From NCBI GenBank assembly GCA_029237695.1, contig CM055272.1, positions 18,092,042 through 18,156,041 of the forward strand: a stretch of DNA of 64,000 nt, read 5' to 3'. Positions within the stretch are counted from its first letter, which is position 1. Each line of letters opens with the position of its first letter. The translations under genes were made by a program, and so were the position numbers. The notes under the pieces were generated by a model. It searched no databases and was not told the origin of the DNA. It saw only the letters and a program-made list of their open reading frames with translations. Positions 43,525-54,839 of this stretch are shown here, piece after piece. This DNA comes from Conchocele bisecta. Its lineage: Eukaryota; Mollusca; Bivalvia; Lucinida; Thyasiridae.

Positions 43525-43569
43525 ACACGTTCGTACGTACGAACATACGTACGTACGTACGTACGTACG
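43525..43569 (+). repeat. (CGTA)n microsatellite 2
   Basis: CGTA repeats broken by TTCG and GAACA. It closes the inner module begun at 42640. Confidence 0.9.
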
Positions 43570-45384
43570 CCAAAGTGCCGACTATATCGTGCTTTCCGCA
43601 AGCGGGCGCGACAAAAACCTTAACCAAGGGGAATTAAGTAAGTAATTTAAGGTTAAATGTAGGTCAAGGTCAAATATAGGTCAGGGGTTGTTGATGTACA
43701 TCACTAGGAGATGAAGTTGTCCAAGTATGGTTGGTGTAGGGCCATGAGTATTCCATCTACAAGCTTGACTAAAAATCTTAACCAAAGAGAATAAGTAAGT
43801 AATTCAAGAGGAAATGTAGGTCAAAGTCAAATATAGATCAGGGGTTATTGATGTACATCACTATGACAAAAGGTTGTCCAAGTATGGTGTCTGTATGCAC
43901 AATAGTATTCCATGTACAAGCTTGAGTAAAAAGCTTAACCAAGGTCGAGTAAAAACCTTAACCAAGGGGAATTAAGGGGAATTAACTAAGTAATTCAAGG
44001 TTAAATGTAGGTCAAGGTCAAATATAGGTCAGGGGTTGTTGATGTACATCACTAGGAGATGAAGTTGTCCAAGTATGGTTGGTGTAGGGCCAGGAGTATT
44101 CCATATACAAGCTTGACTAAAAACCTTACCCAAGGGGAAATAACTAAGTAATTCAAGGTTAAAAGTAGGTCAAGGTCAAATATAGGTCAGGGATTATTGA
44201 TGTACATCACTAGGAGATGAAGTTGTCCAAGTATGGTTGGTGTAGGGCCATGAGTATTCCATCTACAAGCTTGACTAAAAACCTTAACCAAAGAGAATTA
44301 AGTAAGTAATTCAAGAGGAATGTAGGTCAAGGTCAAATATAGATCAGGGGTTATTGATGTACATCACTATGACAAACGGTTGTCCAAGTATGGTGTCTGT
44401 ATGCACAATAGTATTCCATGTACAAGCTCGAGTAAAAAGCTTAACCAAGGTCGAGTAAAAACCTTAACCAAGGAGAATTAAGTAAGTAATTGAAGGTAAA
44501 ATGTAGGTCAAGGTCAAATATAGGTCAGGGGTTGTTGATGTACATCACTAGGAGATGAAGTTGTACAAGTATGGTTGGTGTAGGGCCAGGAGTATTCCAT
44601 CTACAAGCTTGACTAAAAACGTTAACCAAGGGGAATTAAGTAAGTAATTCAAGAGGAAATGTAGGTCAAGGTCAAATATAGATCAGGGGTTGTTGATGTA
44701 CATCACTAGGAGATGAAGTTGTCCAAGTATGGTGGGTGTAGGGCCAGTAGCATTCCATATAGAAGGTTGACTAAAAACCTTAACCAAAATGAATTAAGTA
44801 AGTAATTGAAGAGGAAATGTAGGTGAAGGTCAAATATAGATCAGGGGTTATTGATGTACATACCTATGAGAAAAGGTTGTCGAAGTATGGTGTCTGGATG
44901 CACAATAGTATTCAATGTACAAGCTTGAAAAAAAACCTTAACCAAGGTTGACTAAAAACCTTAACCAAGGGGAATTAAGTAAGTAATTCAAGAGGAAATG
45001 TAGGTGAAGGTCAAATATAGATGAGGGGTTATTGATGTGCATCACTAGGAGATGAAGTTGTCCAAGTATGGTTGGTGTAGGGCCAGTAGTATTGCATATA
45101 CAAGCCTGACTAAAAACCTTAACCAAGGTTGACTAAAAACCTTAACGAAGGGGAATTAACCAAGTAATAGAAGAGGAAATGTAGGTCAAGGTCAAATATA
45201 GATCAGGGGTTATTGATGTACATCACTAGGAGATGAAGTTGTCCAAGTATGGTGGGTGTAGGGCCAGTAGTATTCCATATACAAGCTTGACTAAAAACCT
45301 TAACCAAGGCGTGACGGTGACGCCGACGCCGACGCCGGGGTGACAACATAAGCTCTACTTATTCTTCGAATAGTCGAGCTAAAA

Positions 45385-45483
45385 ATGTACCCGAGGACCA
45401 AATCTGCGATATTGGGATTCCGGTCAGGAGTTTGAATGGTGACAAATAACATAAGCCCCATTTCTCCAGTCACAGCCACATAA
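45385..45483 (-). mobile_element. SINE 5' remainder followed by a TGTGGCTGTGAC end
   Basis: 45385-45430 continues the SINE split at 42095. 45448-45483 is a single terminus (AACATAAGCCCCATTTCTCC, AGTCACAGCCACA) of the TA-flanked MITE family. Confidence 0.6.
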
Positions 45484-45644
45484 ATATGAAGAAACATTTT
45501 ACAACACATTAAAAAAGATACGTTAAGATGTTCAGTCAGTTACTGCAATTGCTTTTCCACAATACGAGACATGCACACTGCAGGAAAATGTGCCTCTTTT
45601 GCCTGTTAAACCTTTCAACACTACAGACCTCTACAATAGTGGTG

Positions 45645-45825
45645 CTTGCAAACAGTGTGGTCCAGATGAGATGGCTCGTAACGAGCCATCTCATCAGGAT
45701 CTACACTTTTTGCAAGCAACTTTCAAATATTCTTGAAGTTGGAAAATCATTTTTTGACAATTGGATTGGTCCTTAATTTACTATATCACAGTCCATTCCA
45801 GTTATTTAGGGTTGAAATGGTTAAA
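45645..45825 (+). mobile_element. GATGAGCCGGCTCG hairpin element, copy 2
   Basis: Hairpin CCAGATGAGATGGCTCGTAA / CGAGCCATCTCATCAGGATC, then the arm to CCATTCCAGTTATTTAGGGT. Confidence 0.7.
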
Positions 45826-45879
45826 TGTACTATCATAGATATATAATTATATATTTAATAGGTCACCGGCAGGTAAAGT

Positions 45880-46318
45880 TTTGTTTGTTTGTTGGGGTTT
45901 AACGGCCTATCAACAGCTAAGGTCATTTAAGGCCGGGTCAATGGGTTTAGTACTAAATCCCATATATTACCTGTACAAGTACATGTTCAAGTACATGTAC
46001 AAATGGGGGGAAAATCCCAAAATCTGAACTGAATATTTACGATAACAAAACTATATATTCAGCCCCGAAATCAGAATAATCCTGATTTGATGCCAGGTCC
46101 TCGCCACACCAGAATCACTTGGCCCCTCCCAAAAGCAGTAGGATCAGTAATAATCTTACTTCTTTTATAATGGGCAATAACCCAATTCAACTCCCAGGTA
46201 ACTAAAGAGCCAAAGATAAAAACGTACCAAAGGGCCAAACCAGGCAAATCGTGATTCCTATAAGGAGGAACCCATACCGTTAATTTACGCCGTCTCATTC
46301 ACCTGACCACCACCCATG
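45880..46318 (-). mobile_element. GTTTAACGGCCTG-type SINE, full length with target duplication
   Basis: A 19-bp exact direct repeat GGTCACCGGCAGGTAAAGT lies at 45861-45879 and 46319-46337. In minus sense the 5' end is ATGGGTGGTGGTCAGGTGAA and the 3' end CCGTTAAACCCCAACAAACA, a CAAA-type tail. Length 439 bp. The long TSD and tail show retrotransposition, probably by a LINE partner. Confidence 0.85.
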
Positions 46319-46383
46319 GGTCACCGGCAGGTAAAGTACATGTATTACATTGTCATGCGTAGATATGTTGATAAGTACTAGAT

Positions 46384-46586
46384 CAGAGCTCCAGTTAAGG
46401 CGAGTAATTTAACCAAATATTCGAGGTATTTTTCTTAGTTCTTCACCAAAAATGGCAAGTTGGGAGTTCTTTAGAATCGTCTCAACGAGACGATTCTAAA
46501 GCACTCCCAACTTGCCATTTTTTGTGAAGAAATAACAAAATTCCCACCAAAGTTAATCAAATTACGCACCTTAACTGGAGCTCTGT
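46384..46586. mobile_element. CAGAGCTCCAG hAT-like hairpin element with 8-bp TSD
   Basis: Ends CAGAGCTCCAGTTAAGG and CCTTAACTGGAGCTCTG. Inner hairpin GGCAAGTTGGGAGTTCTTTA and partner around TCTCAACGAGA. Flanks TACTAGAT and TACTAGAA form an 8-bp duplication with one change, as expected for hAT elements. Confidence 0.75.
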
Positions 46587-46665
46587 ACTAGAATGTACAG
46601 TTTATCACATAATTAGCGAGCACTTTAACACAAATTCTACCCAAAGCTTTTGTAAGCACGGGCCC

Positions 46666-46990
46666 TGAATGAACGAGTTGGACTATCACGTATTTAACCT
46701 GTCCATAATAGGGAAATTCCCCAAAATCAGAACTGAATATTTACAGAAAAATATATATTCAGCCCTGAAATTTGAGTATCCCCGACTAGGTCCATTCCAC
46801 ACCAGTCACTTCGCTCCAACCCCAAAAGTAATATGATCATCACTCAATCGTATTACTTTTTCATGGGCTATAACATAATTTAGCTCTCAAGTATCAGAAG
46901 GCCGAAAATGTACATGAGGGCCAAACCATGTAAGTCGGCATTCCGTTAAATTACCCTTCGCATGCTCCCGACCAACCACACACTTTGGGC
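46666..46990 (-). mobile_element. GTTTAACGGCCTG-type SINE, 3'-truncated
   Basis: AATCAGAACTGAATATTTAC, TATATTCAGCCCTGAAAT, CACACCAGTCACTTCGC and GCCAAACCATGTAAGTCGG are family words. The tail is missing. Confidence 0.65.
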
Positions 46991-47110
46991 TAAAGGACCA
47001 TTATAACTGTAGTTGAGAACAGTAACTCTTGCCATCTACTCCCGCAAAATCCATAGCCAGAGCTACGATTCCACGCATAGGCTTCTTCTGCAGAATAGCG
47101 AACGAGATCA

Positions 47111-47313
47111 GGGGGCCGTTTCAGTAAACGTTGTACAACTAAAATGTTCGCAAGTGCAAAATGTTAATAATCTGTAAATTTCACATTAGCAATTATTGGC
47201 ATTTGCAGCCTATGCTCAAATTATGTAAATCCATCAATTGAAATGTCCAGGCGATCCTAAATTTGCACTTACGACAATCTTAGCCGTACAAAGTTAATAG
47301 TGAAACGGGCCCC
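47111..47313. mobile_element. GGGCCCGTTTCAC hairpin element, diverged
   Basis: GGGGGCCGTTTCAGTAAACG and AGTGAAACGGGCCCC with GCAGCCTATGCTCAAA in the middle. The left central arm is deleted. Confidence 0.75.
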
Positions 47314-47606
47314 TGATTCGCACTTTAGCAGTTAATCTGTTAATTGCGAAAGACTTTCTCTATTTTTTAACTGAAATCAGTCGCAAAATATAATTTTCTA
47401 AACCTTCTACGATGGTAAAATTTGTTTCAGAATTATTTGTTTGTATTACATTTATAATTCTAATATTTGTTCAGATGGAAATTATATAAAACATGTCACA
47501 ATTAACTGCTACAGTGTGAATCTGCTCTAGTACATTCATTCAATGGGATTTGACTCAAATCATTTTGTTGGCGACTGAGCATAAATCACAGACTGAAAGG
47601 CAAACA

Positions 47607-47852
47607 GGGGGCCGTTTCACTAAACTTTCTACGACTAAAATGTTCGTAAATGCAAAATTATGATAATCTGTAAATTTCACATTAACAATGTTTTCTTGTA
47701 AATAATTATTGGATTTACATTATTTATTGAGCATATACTGCATATGCAGCTTATGCTCAATAAATGTAAATCCATAAATTGAAATTTACAGACAATCTTA
47801 AATTTTAACTTACGAACATTTTAGTCGTAAGAAGTTTAGTGAAACGGGCCCC
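47607..47852. mobile_element. GGGCCCGTTTCAC hairpin element, full length
   Basis: GGGGGCCGTTTCACTAAACT to AGTTTAGTGAAACGGGCCCC, centre CATACTGCATATGCAGCTTA. Confidence 0.85.
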
Positions 47853-47870
47853 AGATGTGCAGTCTGATCA

Positions 47871-48177
47871 GTAGCCTATTTCACCAACATTGCAAAGTAT
47901 ACTTTTATAGCAAAGTATACATTGAGGGAGAAATTTTCAATTTTAGGATAAATTTATTAATTTTTATTATACTGAATTTATTACATTATCACAGCCATTC
48001 TGGCTGTGATAATGTAATAAATTCAGTATAATAATTCTGCATACTTTTAATCATCAAATATATGGAGTCGTTAGTTCTATATGAAATAATGCATTTCAGG
48101 AAAAATAAATGATTACTCCCTCAAAGTATACTTTGCTAGAAAAGTATACTTTGCACAATGTTGGTGAAATCGGATAC
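47871..48177. mobile_element. GTAGCCTATTTCACC-type palindromic MITE, full length
   Basis: GTAGCCTATTTCACCAACAT to GTTGGTGAAATCGGATAC, with the central GCCATTCTGGC hairpin. It starts 18 bp after the preceding hairpin element. Confidence 0.85.
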
Positions 48178-48368
48178 TGGTGCTACGCTGGCCGTACATG
48201 TAAGGTTTTTATTCGCCTAAGTCACTGACTGAAATGTGAACAGTGTAGACCCTGATCATGTTTACAGCCTAGGGCCGATAAATGGTATATACAAATTCAG
48301 CAGCTGTTTGTAACAACCCGTGGAATGTTCGGAGAAACATGCTCCAAGCTAATACAACATACTGACAC

Positions 48369-48783
48369 CAGAGCTCTAGATAAGCTGCGTATTTGCGTAA
48401 ATACCCAATTAAAATTGCCAAAAACCCAATTGATATCAGAAGTAGCGAGTATCAAAAAGCAATAACAAATTTGTGAGTGAGTGAGTGAGTGAATAGGGTT
48501 TAACGTCCGCTTTTCTGACATAGAGGTACAGAAAACAATAAACAGACCACACTTATAGCATAGTTTTCTTATTTTCCATGAAACCACATCTTGGTATTTC
48601 ATTAGAATTGTCTCCAAGGAGACAATTCTAATGAAATGCCAAGACATGTTTTCATTTCGAAGCAAACTATTCAATAATTTCTGTCTGTTGATGTGTAAAC
48701 AGTAGTGTGATTTTATTTTACCCAATTGCTTCAGATATGATGGAGTGAAAATACTCGATTACTAAGTCCTTATCTGGAGCCCT
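48369..48783. mobile_element. CAGAGCTCCAG hAT-like element, long form
   Basis: Starts CAGAGCTCTAGATAAGCTGC and ends CTTATCTGGAGCCCTG. Inner hairpin TGGTATTTCATTAGAATTGT and partner. A GTGA repeat with GGGTTTAACGTCCGC (48471-48520) is a SINE tail inserted in it. Relatives at 56103 and 62921. Confidence 0.75.
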
Positions 48784-49111
48784 GGACATAATAAATCTTC
48801 ATCAGACATATAAACAAGTCCACTAAACATTGATCAACATCGACTGTCGGTGCTAACGGTTTTGTAAATTTCAATTTTACACTTATAAACTTGCAAGGTT
48901 TCGCAAATTGAGCCACAGAATATTAATAAACACAGCAAATATGGGATGCCATATTACCATATACAGATTTTTTTAAGTACAGTATATTTTTAAACAAAAA
49001 GCATGTTTATGAATATGAGAATCACCACCAACTCTCGATTACAGCCAGCGTACATTTATAACAATAAATTTATAGAATATTTTATAGTGAAAAGTAGACT
49101 ATTTGTTATTT
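48784..49111. other. No feature recognised
   Basis: AT-rich, single-copy within the window. Confidence 0.4.
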
Positions 49112-49625
49112 AATGGTGTTTAACAGTCTGGGCCCGGTTGTTCAAAACATCTGTTAGCTTAACGGACTGTTAAATCCTTAACTGAATGGTTAAAATCTCT
49201 GTTTTAACAGAGATTTTAACCATTCAGTTAAGGATTTAACAGTACAGAGATTTTAACCATTCAGTTAAGGATTTAACAGTCCGTTAAGGATTTAACAGTC
49301 CGTTAAGCTAACTGGTGTTTTGAACAACCGGGCCCTGTCAACCGCTCTGGTAATTTTAGGTTTAACACGGTCGAATCCCATAGTTCAAGTATTGTGATGG
49401 GGGTGTGGCGAAAATCCCAATATCATAACTGAATATTTACAATACATATAAATATATACTCAGTCCTGAAATTAGAATAATCTGACATGGTGCCAGGTCC
49501 TCACCACACTCAGTCATCACTTAGCCGCACTCCAGAAAAGTAATACGATTAGTGTTAATCATACTATTTTTATAATTGGTATAACCGGATTCCGCTCTCA
49601 AGTTACAAGAAAGCCAAAACTGCAC
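49112..49625 (-). mobile_element. GTTTAACGGCCTG-type SINE split by a hairpin element
   Basis: TGGTGTTTAACAGTCTG, then the insertion 49130-49335, then TGTCAACCGCTCTGGTAATT and the body to CAAGTTACAAGAAAGCC. Other copies read TTTAACGGCCTGTCAACAGC without a break. Confidence 0.75.
49130..49335. mobile_element. GGGCCCGGTTG hairpin element, expanded arms
   Basis: Outer GGGCCCGGTTGTTCAAAACA and TTTTGAACAACCGGGCCC. The arm word TTAACAGTCCGTTAAGGATT is repeated, so the right arm is longer than the left and several alternative foldings exist. Inserted in a SINE. Confidence 0.8.
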
Positions 49626-49846
49626 ATGTAGCCGATTTCACCAACATTGCAAAGTATATTTTTCTAGCAAAGTATACTTTGAGGGAGTAATCATTTATTT
49701 TTCCTGAAATGCATTATTTCATATAGAACTAACCACTGCATATATTTGATAATTAAAAGTATGCAGAATTATTATACTGAATTTATTACATTATCACAGC
49801 CAAAATGCAAAATGGCTGTGATAATGTAATAAATTCAGCATAATAA

Positions 49847-52800
49847 CAAGAAACGAGGCAAAGCCACGAAGGCCAGGTTTTTTCCAAGCATGGACACTTG
49901 GATAACATAATTATACCCACTTTTTGTAGACTAGATGGCCGTGGCCTGCATGTCGCGCCTTGGGGCGAGGCATGGACACTAAAAAAATAGATATAGTAGA
50001 TGGAAAAACTTTAACGAAAAAACTTTAACCGGACACGGACGTACGGACGGAAGGACGGACGTATGCCAAAATGCCGACGATATCTTGCTTTCTGCAAGCG
50101 GGTGTGACAATGATGATAAACACCCATGTGAAGTATCAAGGTAATGGGTGAAGCAGTTGCAGAGATATAGTACACTAAAAAACTTTAACAAAAAAATTCA
50201 AAGTAATTTGACCTTGACATTGGGCACAGGGGCCGCACGGTTGGGGGTTAGAATGAAAATATGGATGATGATAAACACCCATTTGAAGTTTCAAGGTAAT
50301 GGGCGAAGCAGTTGCAGAGATATAGTATAACGAAAAAGTTTTAACCAAAAAACTTTAACTAGACGTACGTTAAAAAGTTAACATCAATTACGTAGAAATA
50401 ATAGGTGAAGGTAAAAATGGATAGTTGTATGTGGTAGGCACCCCTTGGTTATGAAGCTGTGAAAGTTTGGTGGTCCTAGGTGGTACAGTACCAAAGAAAT
50501 GGACTTAAACACGTAAACTTAACATTGTAAACGCGAAAACTTAACATTGAAAATGGCTAAGTCGACTGCGCGGAAAAAATGGGTCAAGTTAAAAACAAGA
50601 AACGAGGCAAAGCCACGAAGGCCAGGTTTTTTCCAAGCATGGACACTTGGATAACATAATTATACGCACTTTTTGTAGACTAGATGGCAGTGGCCTGCAT
50701 GTCGCGCCTTGGGGCGAGGCATGGACACTAAAAAAATAGATATAGTAGATGGAAAAACTTTAACGAAAAAACTTTAACCAGACACACGGACGTACGGACG
50801 GACGGACGTATGCCAAAATGCCGACGATATCGCGCTTTCCCCCGCAAGCGGGTGCGACAATGATGAAAAACACCCATGTGAAGTATCAAGGTAATGGGTG
50901 AAGCAGTTGCAGAGATATAGTACAAAACGAAAAAAACTTTAACAAAAAAATTCAAAGTAATTTGACCTTGACATTGGCACAGGACGCGCTTTCCGCAAGC
51001 AGGTGCGACAATGATGATAAACACCCATGTGAAGTAACAAGGTATTGGGTGAAGCAGTTGCAGAGATATAGTACACGAAAAAACTTTAACAAAAAAATCC
51101 AAAGTAATTTGACATTGACATTGGGCACAGGATCGCGCTTTCCGCAAGCAGGTGCGACAATGATGATAAACACCCATGTGAAGTATCAAGGTATTGGGTG
51201 AAGCAGTTGTAGAGATATAGTACACGAAAAAACTTTAACAAAAAGATTCAAAGTAATTTGACCTTGACATTGGGCACAGGATCGCGCTTTCCGCAAGCAG
51301 GTGCGACAATGATGATAAACACCCATGTGAAGTATCAAGGTATTGGGTGAAGCAGTTGCAGAGATATAGTACACGAAAACACTTTAACAAAAAAATTCAA
51401 AGTAATTTGACCTTGACATTGGGCACAGGATCGCGCTTTCCGCAAGCAGGTGCGACAATGATGATAAACACCCATGTGAAGTATCAAGGTATGGGTGAAG
51501 CAGTTGCAGAGATATAGTACACGAAAAAAACTTTAACTTTAACAAAAAAATTCAAAGTAATTTGACCTTGACATTGGGCACAGGGGCCGCACGGTTGGGG
51601 GTTAGAATGAAAATATGGATGATGATAAACACCCATGTGAAGTTTCAAGGTAATGGGCGAAGCAGTTGCAGAGATATAGTATAACAAAAAAGTTTTAACC
51701 AAAAACTCTAACCAGACGTACGTTAAAAAGTTAACATTGAAAATGGCTAAGTCAATTACGTAGAAATAATAGGTGACGGTAAAAAAATGGTCACATGTTG
51801 GATAGTTGTATGTGGTAGGCACCCCTTGGTTATGAAGCTGTGAAAGTTTGGTGGTCCTAGGTGGTACAGTACCAAAGAAATGGACTTAAACACGAAAACT
51901 TAACATTGTAAACGCGAAAACTTAACATTGAAAATGGCTAAGTCGACTGCGCGGAAAAAATGGGTGAAGTTAAAAAAAAAAGTAACATGTTGGATAGTGA
52001 TATGTGGTGGGTACCCCTTGATTATGAAGCTGTGAAAGTTTGGTGGTCCTAGGTGGTACAGTACCAAAGAAATGGACTTAAACACGAAAACTTAACATTG
52101 TAAACGCGAAAACTTAACATTGAAAATGGCTAAGTCGACTACGCGGAAAAAAATGGTTGAAATTAAGTAACATGTTGGATAGTGATATGTGGTGGGCACC
52201 CCTTGATTATGAAGCTGTGAAAGTTTGGTGGTCCTAGGTGGTACAGTAACAAAGAAATGGACTCAAACACGAAAACTTAACATTGATTGTGGACGCTGCC
52301 CGCCGCCCCGCCCGCCCGCCACCCGACCGCCCGCCCGCCCGCCCGGCTTTCGCCAATCCAATAGCCTGGATTTTTTTTCAAAAAACCTGGCTAAAAAAGT
52401 AACATGTTGGATAGTGATATGTGGTGGGCACCCCTTGATTATGAAGCTGTGAAAGTTTGGTGGTCCTAGGTGGTACAGTACCAAAGAAATGGACTTAAAC
52501 ACGAAAACTTAACATTGTAAACGCAAAAACTTAACATTGAAAATGGCTAAGTCGACTACGCGGAAAAAATGGGTCAAGTTAAAAAAAAAGTAACATGTTG
52601 GATAGTGATATGTGGTGGGCACCCCTTGATTATGAAGCTGTGAAAGTTTGGTGGTCCTAGGTGGTACAGTAACAAAGAAATGGACTTAAACACAAAAACT
52701 TAACATTGTAAACGCGAAAACTTAACATTGAAAATGGCTAAGTCGACTACGCGGAAAAAATGGGTCAAGTTAAAAAAAAAGTAACATGTTGGATAGTGAT

Positions 52801-52950
52801 ATGTGGTAGGCACCCCTTGAGTATGAAGCTGTGAAAGTTTGGTGGTCCTAGGTGGTACAGTAACAAAGAAATGGACTCAAACACGAAAACTTGACATTGA
52901 TTGTAGACGCCGTCCGCCCGCCCGGCTTTTTTTCTTCAAAAAAAAAGCCT
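49847..52950 (+). mobile_element. Helentron-like tandem array element (3.1 kb)
   Basis: Starts ACAAGAAACGAGGCAAAGCC. That start recurs at about 50596, so the 5' 0.75 kb is tandemly doubled. Each copy has GGCATGGACACTAAAAAAAT, an ACGGACGG tract and GCGCTTTCCGCAAGCAGGTG with CACCCATGTGAAGTATCAAG units of about 150 bp (five in 50930-51530). The 3' half is 187-191 bp units starting ACATGTTGGATAGTGATATG at 51794, 51985, 52170, 52402, 52593 and 52784. Two termini (52285-52400 and 52890-52950) have CCCGCCCGGCTT, a hairpin and CTAAAA. Insertion is A/A without duplication. No coding sequence. Confidence 0.7.
52297..52345 (+). repeat. CCCG/CCCGC-rich tract
   Basis: CCCGCCCGCCCGCCCGCCCGG and similar. 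A GC-rich island in AT-rich DNA, part of an internal Helentron-like terminus followed by a hairpin GCCTGGATTTTTTTTC. Confidence 0.9.
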
Positions 52951-53045
52951 AAAAATTAATAAATTTATCCTAAAATTGAAAATTTCTCCCTCAAAGTATA
53001 CTTTGCTAGATAAGTATACTATGCAATGTTGGTGAAATAGGCTAC

Positions 53046-53740
53046 TGATGGCCAAACATGGGATATCTGGATGCCAGTAAGGATGAAAGCAACTAAACTA
53101 AATAATCATTTCACACTTTTAAGCATTAAAGGCATAACAGGCCAAGCCTCTGGTAATGTTAACTTATAACGTCACAATTACATCATATAACAAACTGGCC
53201 GCCAGCTGAGAAAAGGTACCTTAAGGCATTTGCTACATTTGTAGATCTTGGGCATATTGTGCAATTTGAGGGTCGTTTTGTAGTCAGTTTACCGAGAATA
53301 GAAAGTCTTTTTCAGGGACAGAATGGCGAACAGTGTAGACCCGGATCAATCTGATAGGGGCTACCCTGCTCACAAATGTCATAAGGTACGTATTCTCAGT
53401 TAGGGACGCAGATATAACAGTGACATCTACATCTACTGAGCTGTTTACATTTTTGCTACACAAGCAAACAATTAATTGATTGATTGGTGTTTAACGGGCT
53501 ATCAACAGCTAAGGTAATTTAAGCCGGGCCAACTGGCTGGATCCCGCATGTCACAAGCAAACAAACAGAACCGATAATATTACTAATATTTGACTTACAG
53601 AAAATAATTGTCATGCAAGCAGATCACACAATACAGTTCAACTATCTATTATTAGTTTCTTGAAGTGCAACAAAAATTCAAACAGCTGTGTGTAGCAACA
53701 AAATAACAGCACAATCTATACATTTGATTAGACAATACAA
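53046..53740. other. Fragments only
   Basis: 53320-53390 carries an inner piece of a TGTGGCTGTGAC element (GCGAACAGTGTAGACCCGGA). 53470-53560 is a tail fragment of the GTTTAACGGCCTG SINE (TGTTTAACGGGCTATCAACA). No gene. Confidence 0.5.
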
Positions 53741-54090
53741 GCGGTCGTGTCTGGAGAAATGGGGCTTTATGATGACATTTGCGACCAGCGTAGATCGTGA
53801 TCAAATAGCACACCCATGTAGCCCGACAATGATCTATACCGCTTGTCAGAAGCATGACAAATGCTTCATTGATGGACTGGCAAACAGTGCAGTTCCTGAT
53901 CAGACTGTGCGGATGCACAGGCTGATCAGGATCTACACTGGTTGCAAAACACATTTCTCCAGCACATATGTGGTGGCCGTGTCCGACAAAACGAGGTTTA
54001 GACATTTGTGAATGCGCAGGCTGAACTGGATCTACACTGGTTGTAAAGGTCACAAACCCCAATTCACAGACACAAACGTATTTCATACAG
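53741..54090. mobile_element. TGTGGCTGTGAC-type MITE plus second terminus
   Basis: Starts GGTCGTGTCTGGAGAAATGG; inner GACTGTGCGGATGCACAGGC; first right end CATTTCTCCAGCACA; then another half copy to CAATTCACAGACACAAAC. Confidence 0.65.
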
Positions 54091-54234
54091 TTTTTGACAA
54101 TTGTAGTTCCGGATGAGCTAGAGTTGTCGTGCAACTTGTAAACAGTAAAACCGATGATCAGTCGGCACAGATGTCACAAAGACGAAACACATTTTCTTCA
54201 GATCATGATCTATCCCAGGAAAAGCTCATATTAC

Positions 54235-54520
54235 ACAGAAATGAAATTCTACATCAGAAGTGATTTTCTACACATCAGAAATTAAATTTGACATGTCTGA
54301 AATTAAATTTTACATCAAAATTGCATCTACATCAGAAATTCTGAAAATGCAAATTGAAATCAGAAATGAAATTATACATCAGAAATCAAATTCTGAAATG
54401 AAATTCTACATCTGAAATGAAATTCAGAAATGAAATTCTACATCAGAAATTAAATTGTACATACATGAGAAATGATATTCTACAATGAAATTCTAGAAAT
54501 GCAATACTACACATTAATAA
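54235..54520 (+). repeat. Degenerate ACATCAGAAATGAAATTCT repeats
   Basis: More than ten 17-22 bp units such as CATCAGAAATTAAATT and TGAAATGAAATTCTAC, imperfect and without inverted ends. Confidence 0.85.
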
Positions 54521-54599
54521 TTGAACTGTTTGGAACACAATAAATCAATTGTTCACCATTCTGACAAGTACAGGAAGTCACAATGTGTAAACATTAACA

Positions 54600-54762
54600 A
54601 TTAACAATGTGTAAACAATTATTGGATTTACATTTATTGTGCGTAGGCTGCATATGCAGCCTATGCTCAATACATGTAAATCCATAAATTAAAATTTACA
54701 GACTATTCTAAATCTGCATTTACAAACATTTTAGGTGTACAAAGTTTAGTGAAACGGACCCC
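54600..54762. mobile_element. GGGCCCGTTTCAC hairpin element, left end missing
   Basis: Centre GTAGGCTGCATATGCAGCCT and right end AAAGTTTAGTGAAACGGACC. Confidence 0.75.
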
Positions 54763-54839
54763 TGCATTTTCGGCCCGGTTATAGCCACATGTTCTTATAT
54801 ATCTCGGCAATAATGGGACCAATTTTGATGCGATAAGGT

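Larger units (their letters stand above)
42096..45384 (+). mobile_element. Helentron-like non-autonomous element with tandem core (3.3 kb)
   Basis: The left end ACAAGAGCTGTAGGAGAACA with GCATAGCTCGACTA folds on itself. The core has more than ten units of 140-180 bp marked by GGTCAGGGGTTATTGATGTA and TAGGAGATGAAGTTGTCCAA. A CGTA-rich inner module (42640-43620) follows the plan microsatellite, CTTTAACC repeats and GACCTTGACATTGGGCACAG units of 211-238 bp. The right end has GACGCCGACGCCG then a hairpin AGCTCTACTTATTCTTCGAA..TCGAGCT followed by AAAAA. Insertion between two A residues without duplication into a SINE agrees with Helentron behaviour. No Rep or helicase coding is present. Confidence 0.7.
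49628..53045. mobile_element. GTAGCCTATTTCACC-type MITE split by a 3.1 kb insertion
   Basis: The left half 49628-49846 (GTAGCCGATTTCACCAACAT to AAATTCAGCATAATA) and right half 52951-53045 (AAAAATTAATAAATTTATCC to GGTGAAATAGGCTAC) join perfectly against the intact copy at 22183-22487. Confidence 0.9.

Noticed and set aside
50728..51225. 165-codon minus-strand open frame with repeating peptide
   Set aside because: It is the translation of tandem units in the Helentron-like array; periodicity is of DNA units, with no protein motif.
53652..54134. 160-codon minus-strand frame with SVDPDQPVHPHSL-type peptide
   Set aside because: That peptide is the translated inner palindrome of the TGTGGCTGTGAC MITE and appears in many frames across the window.
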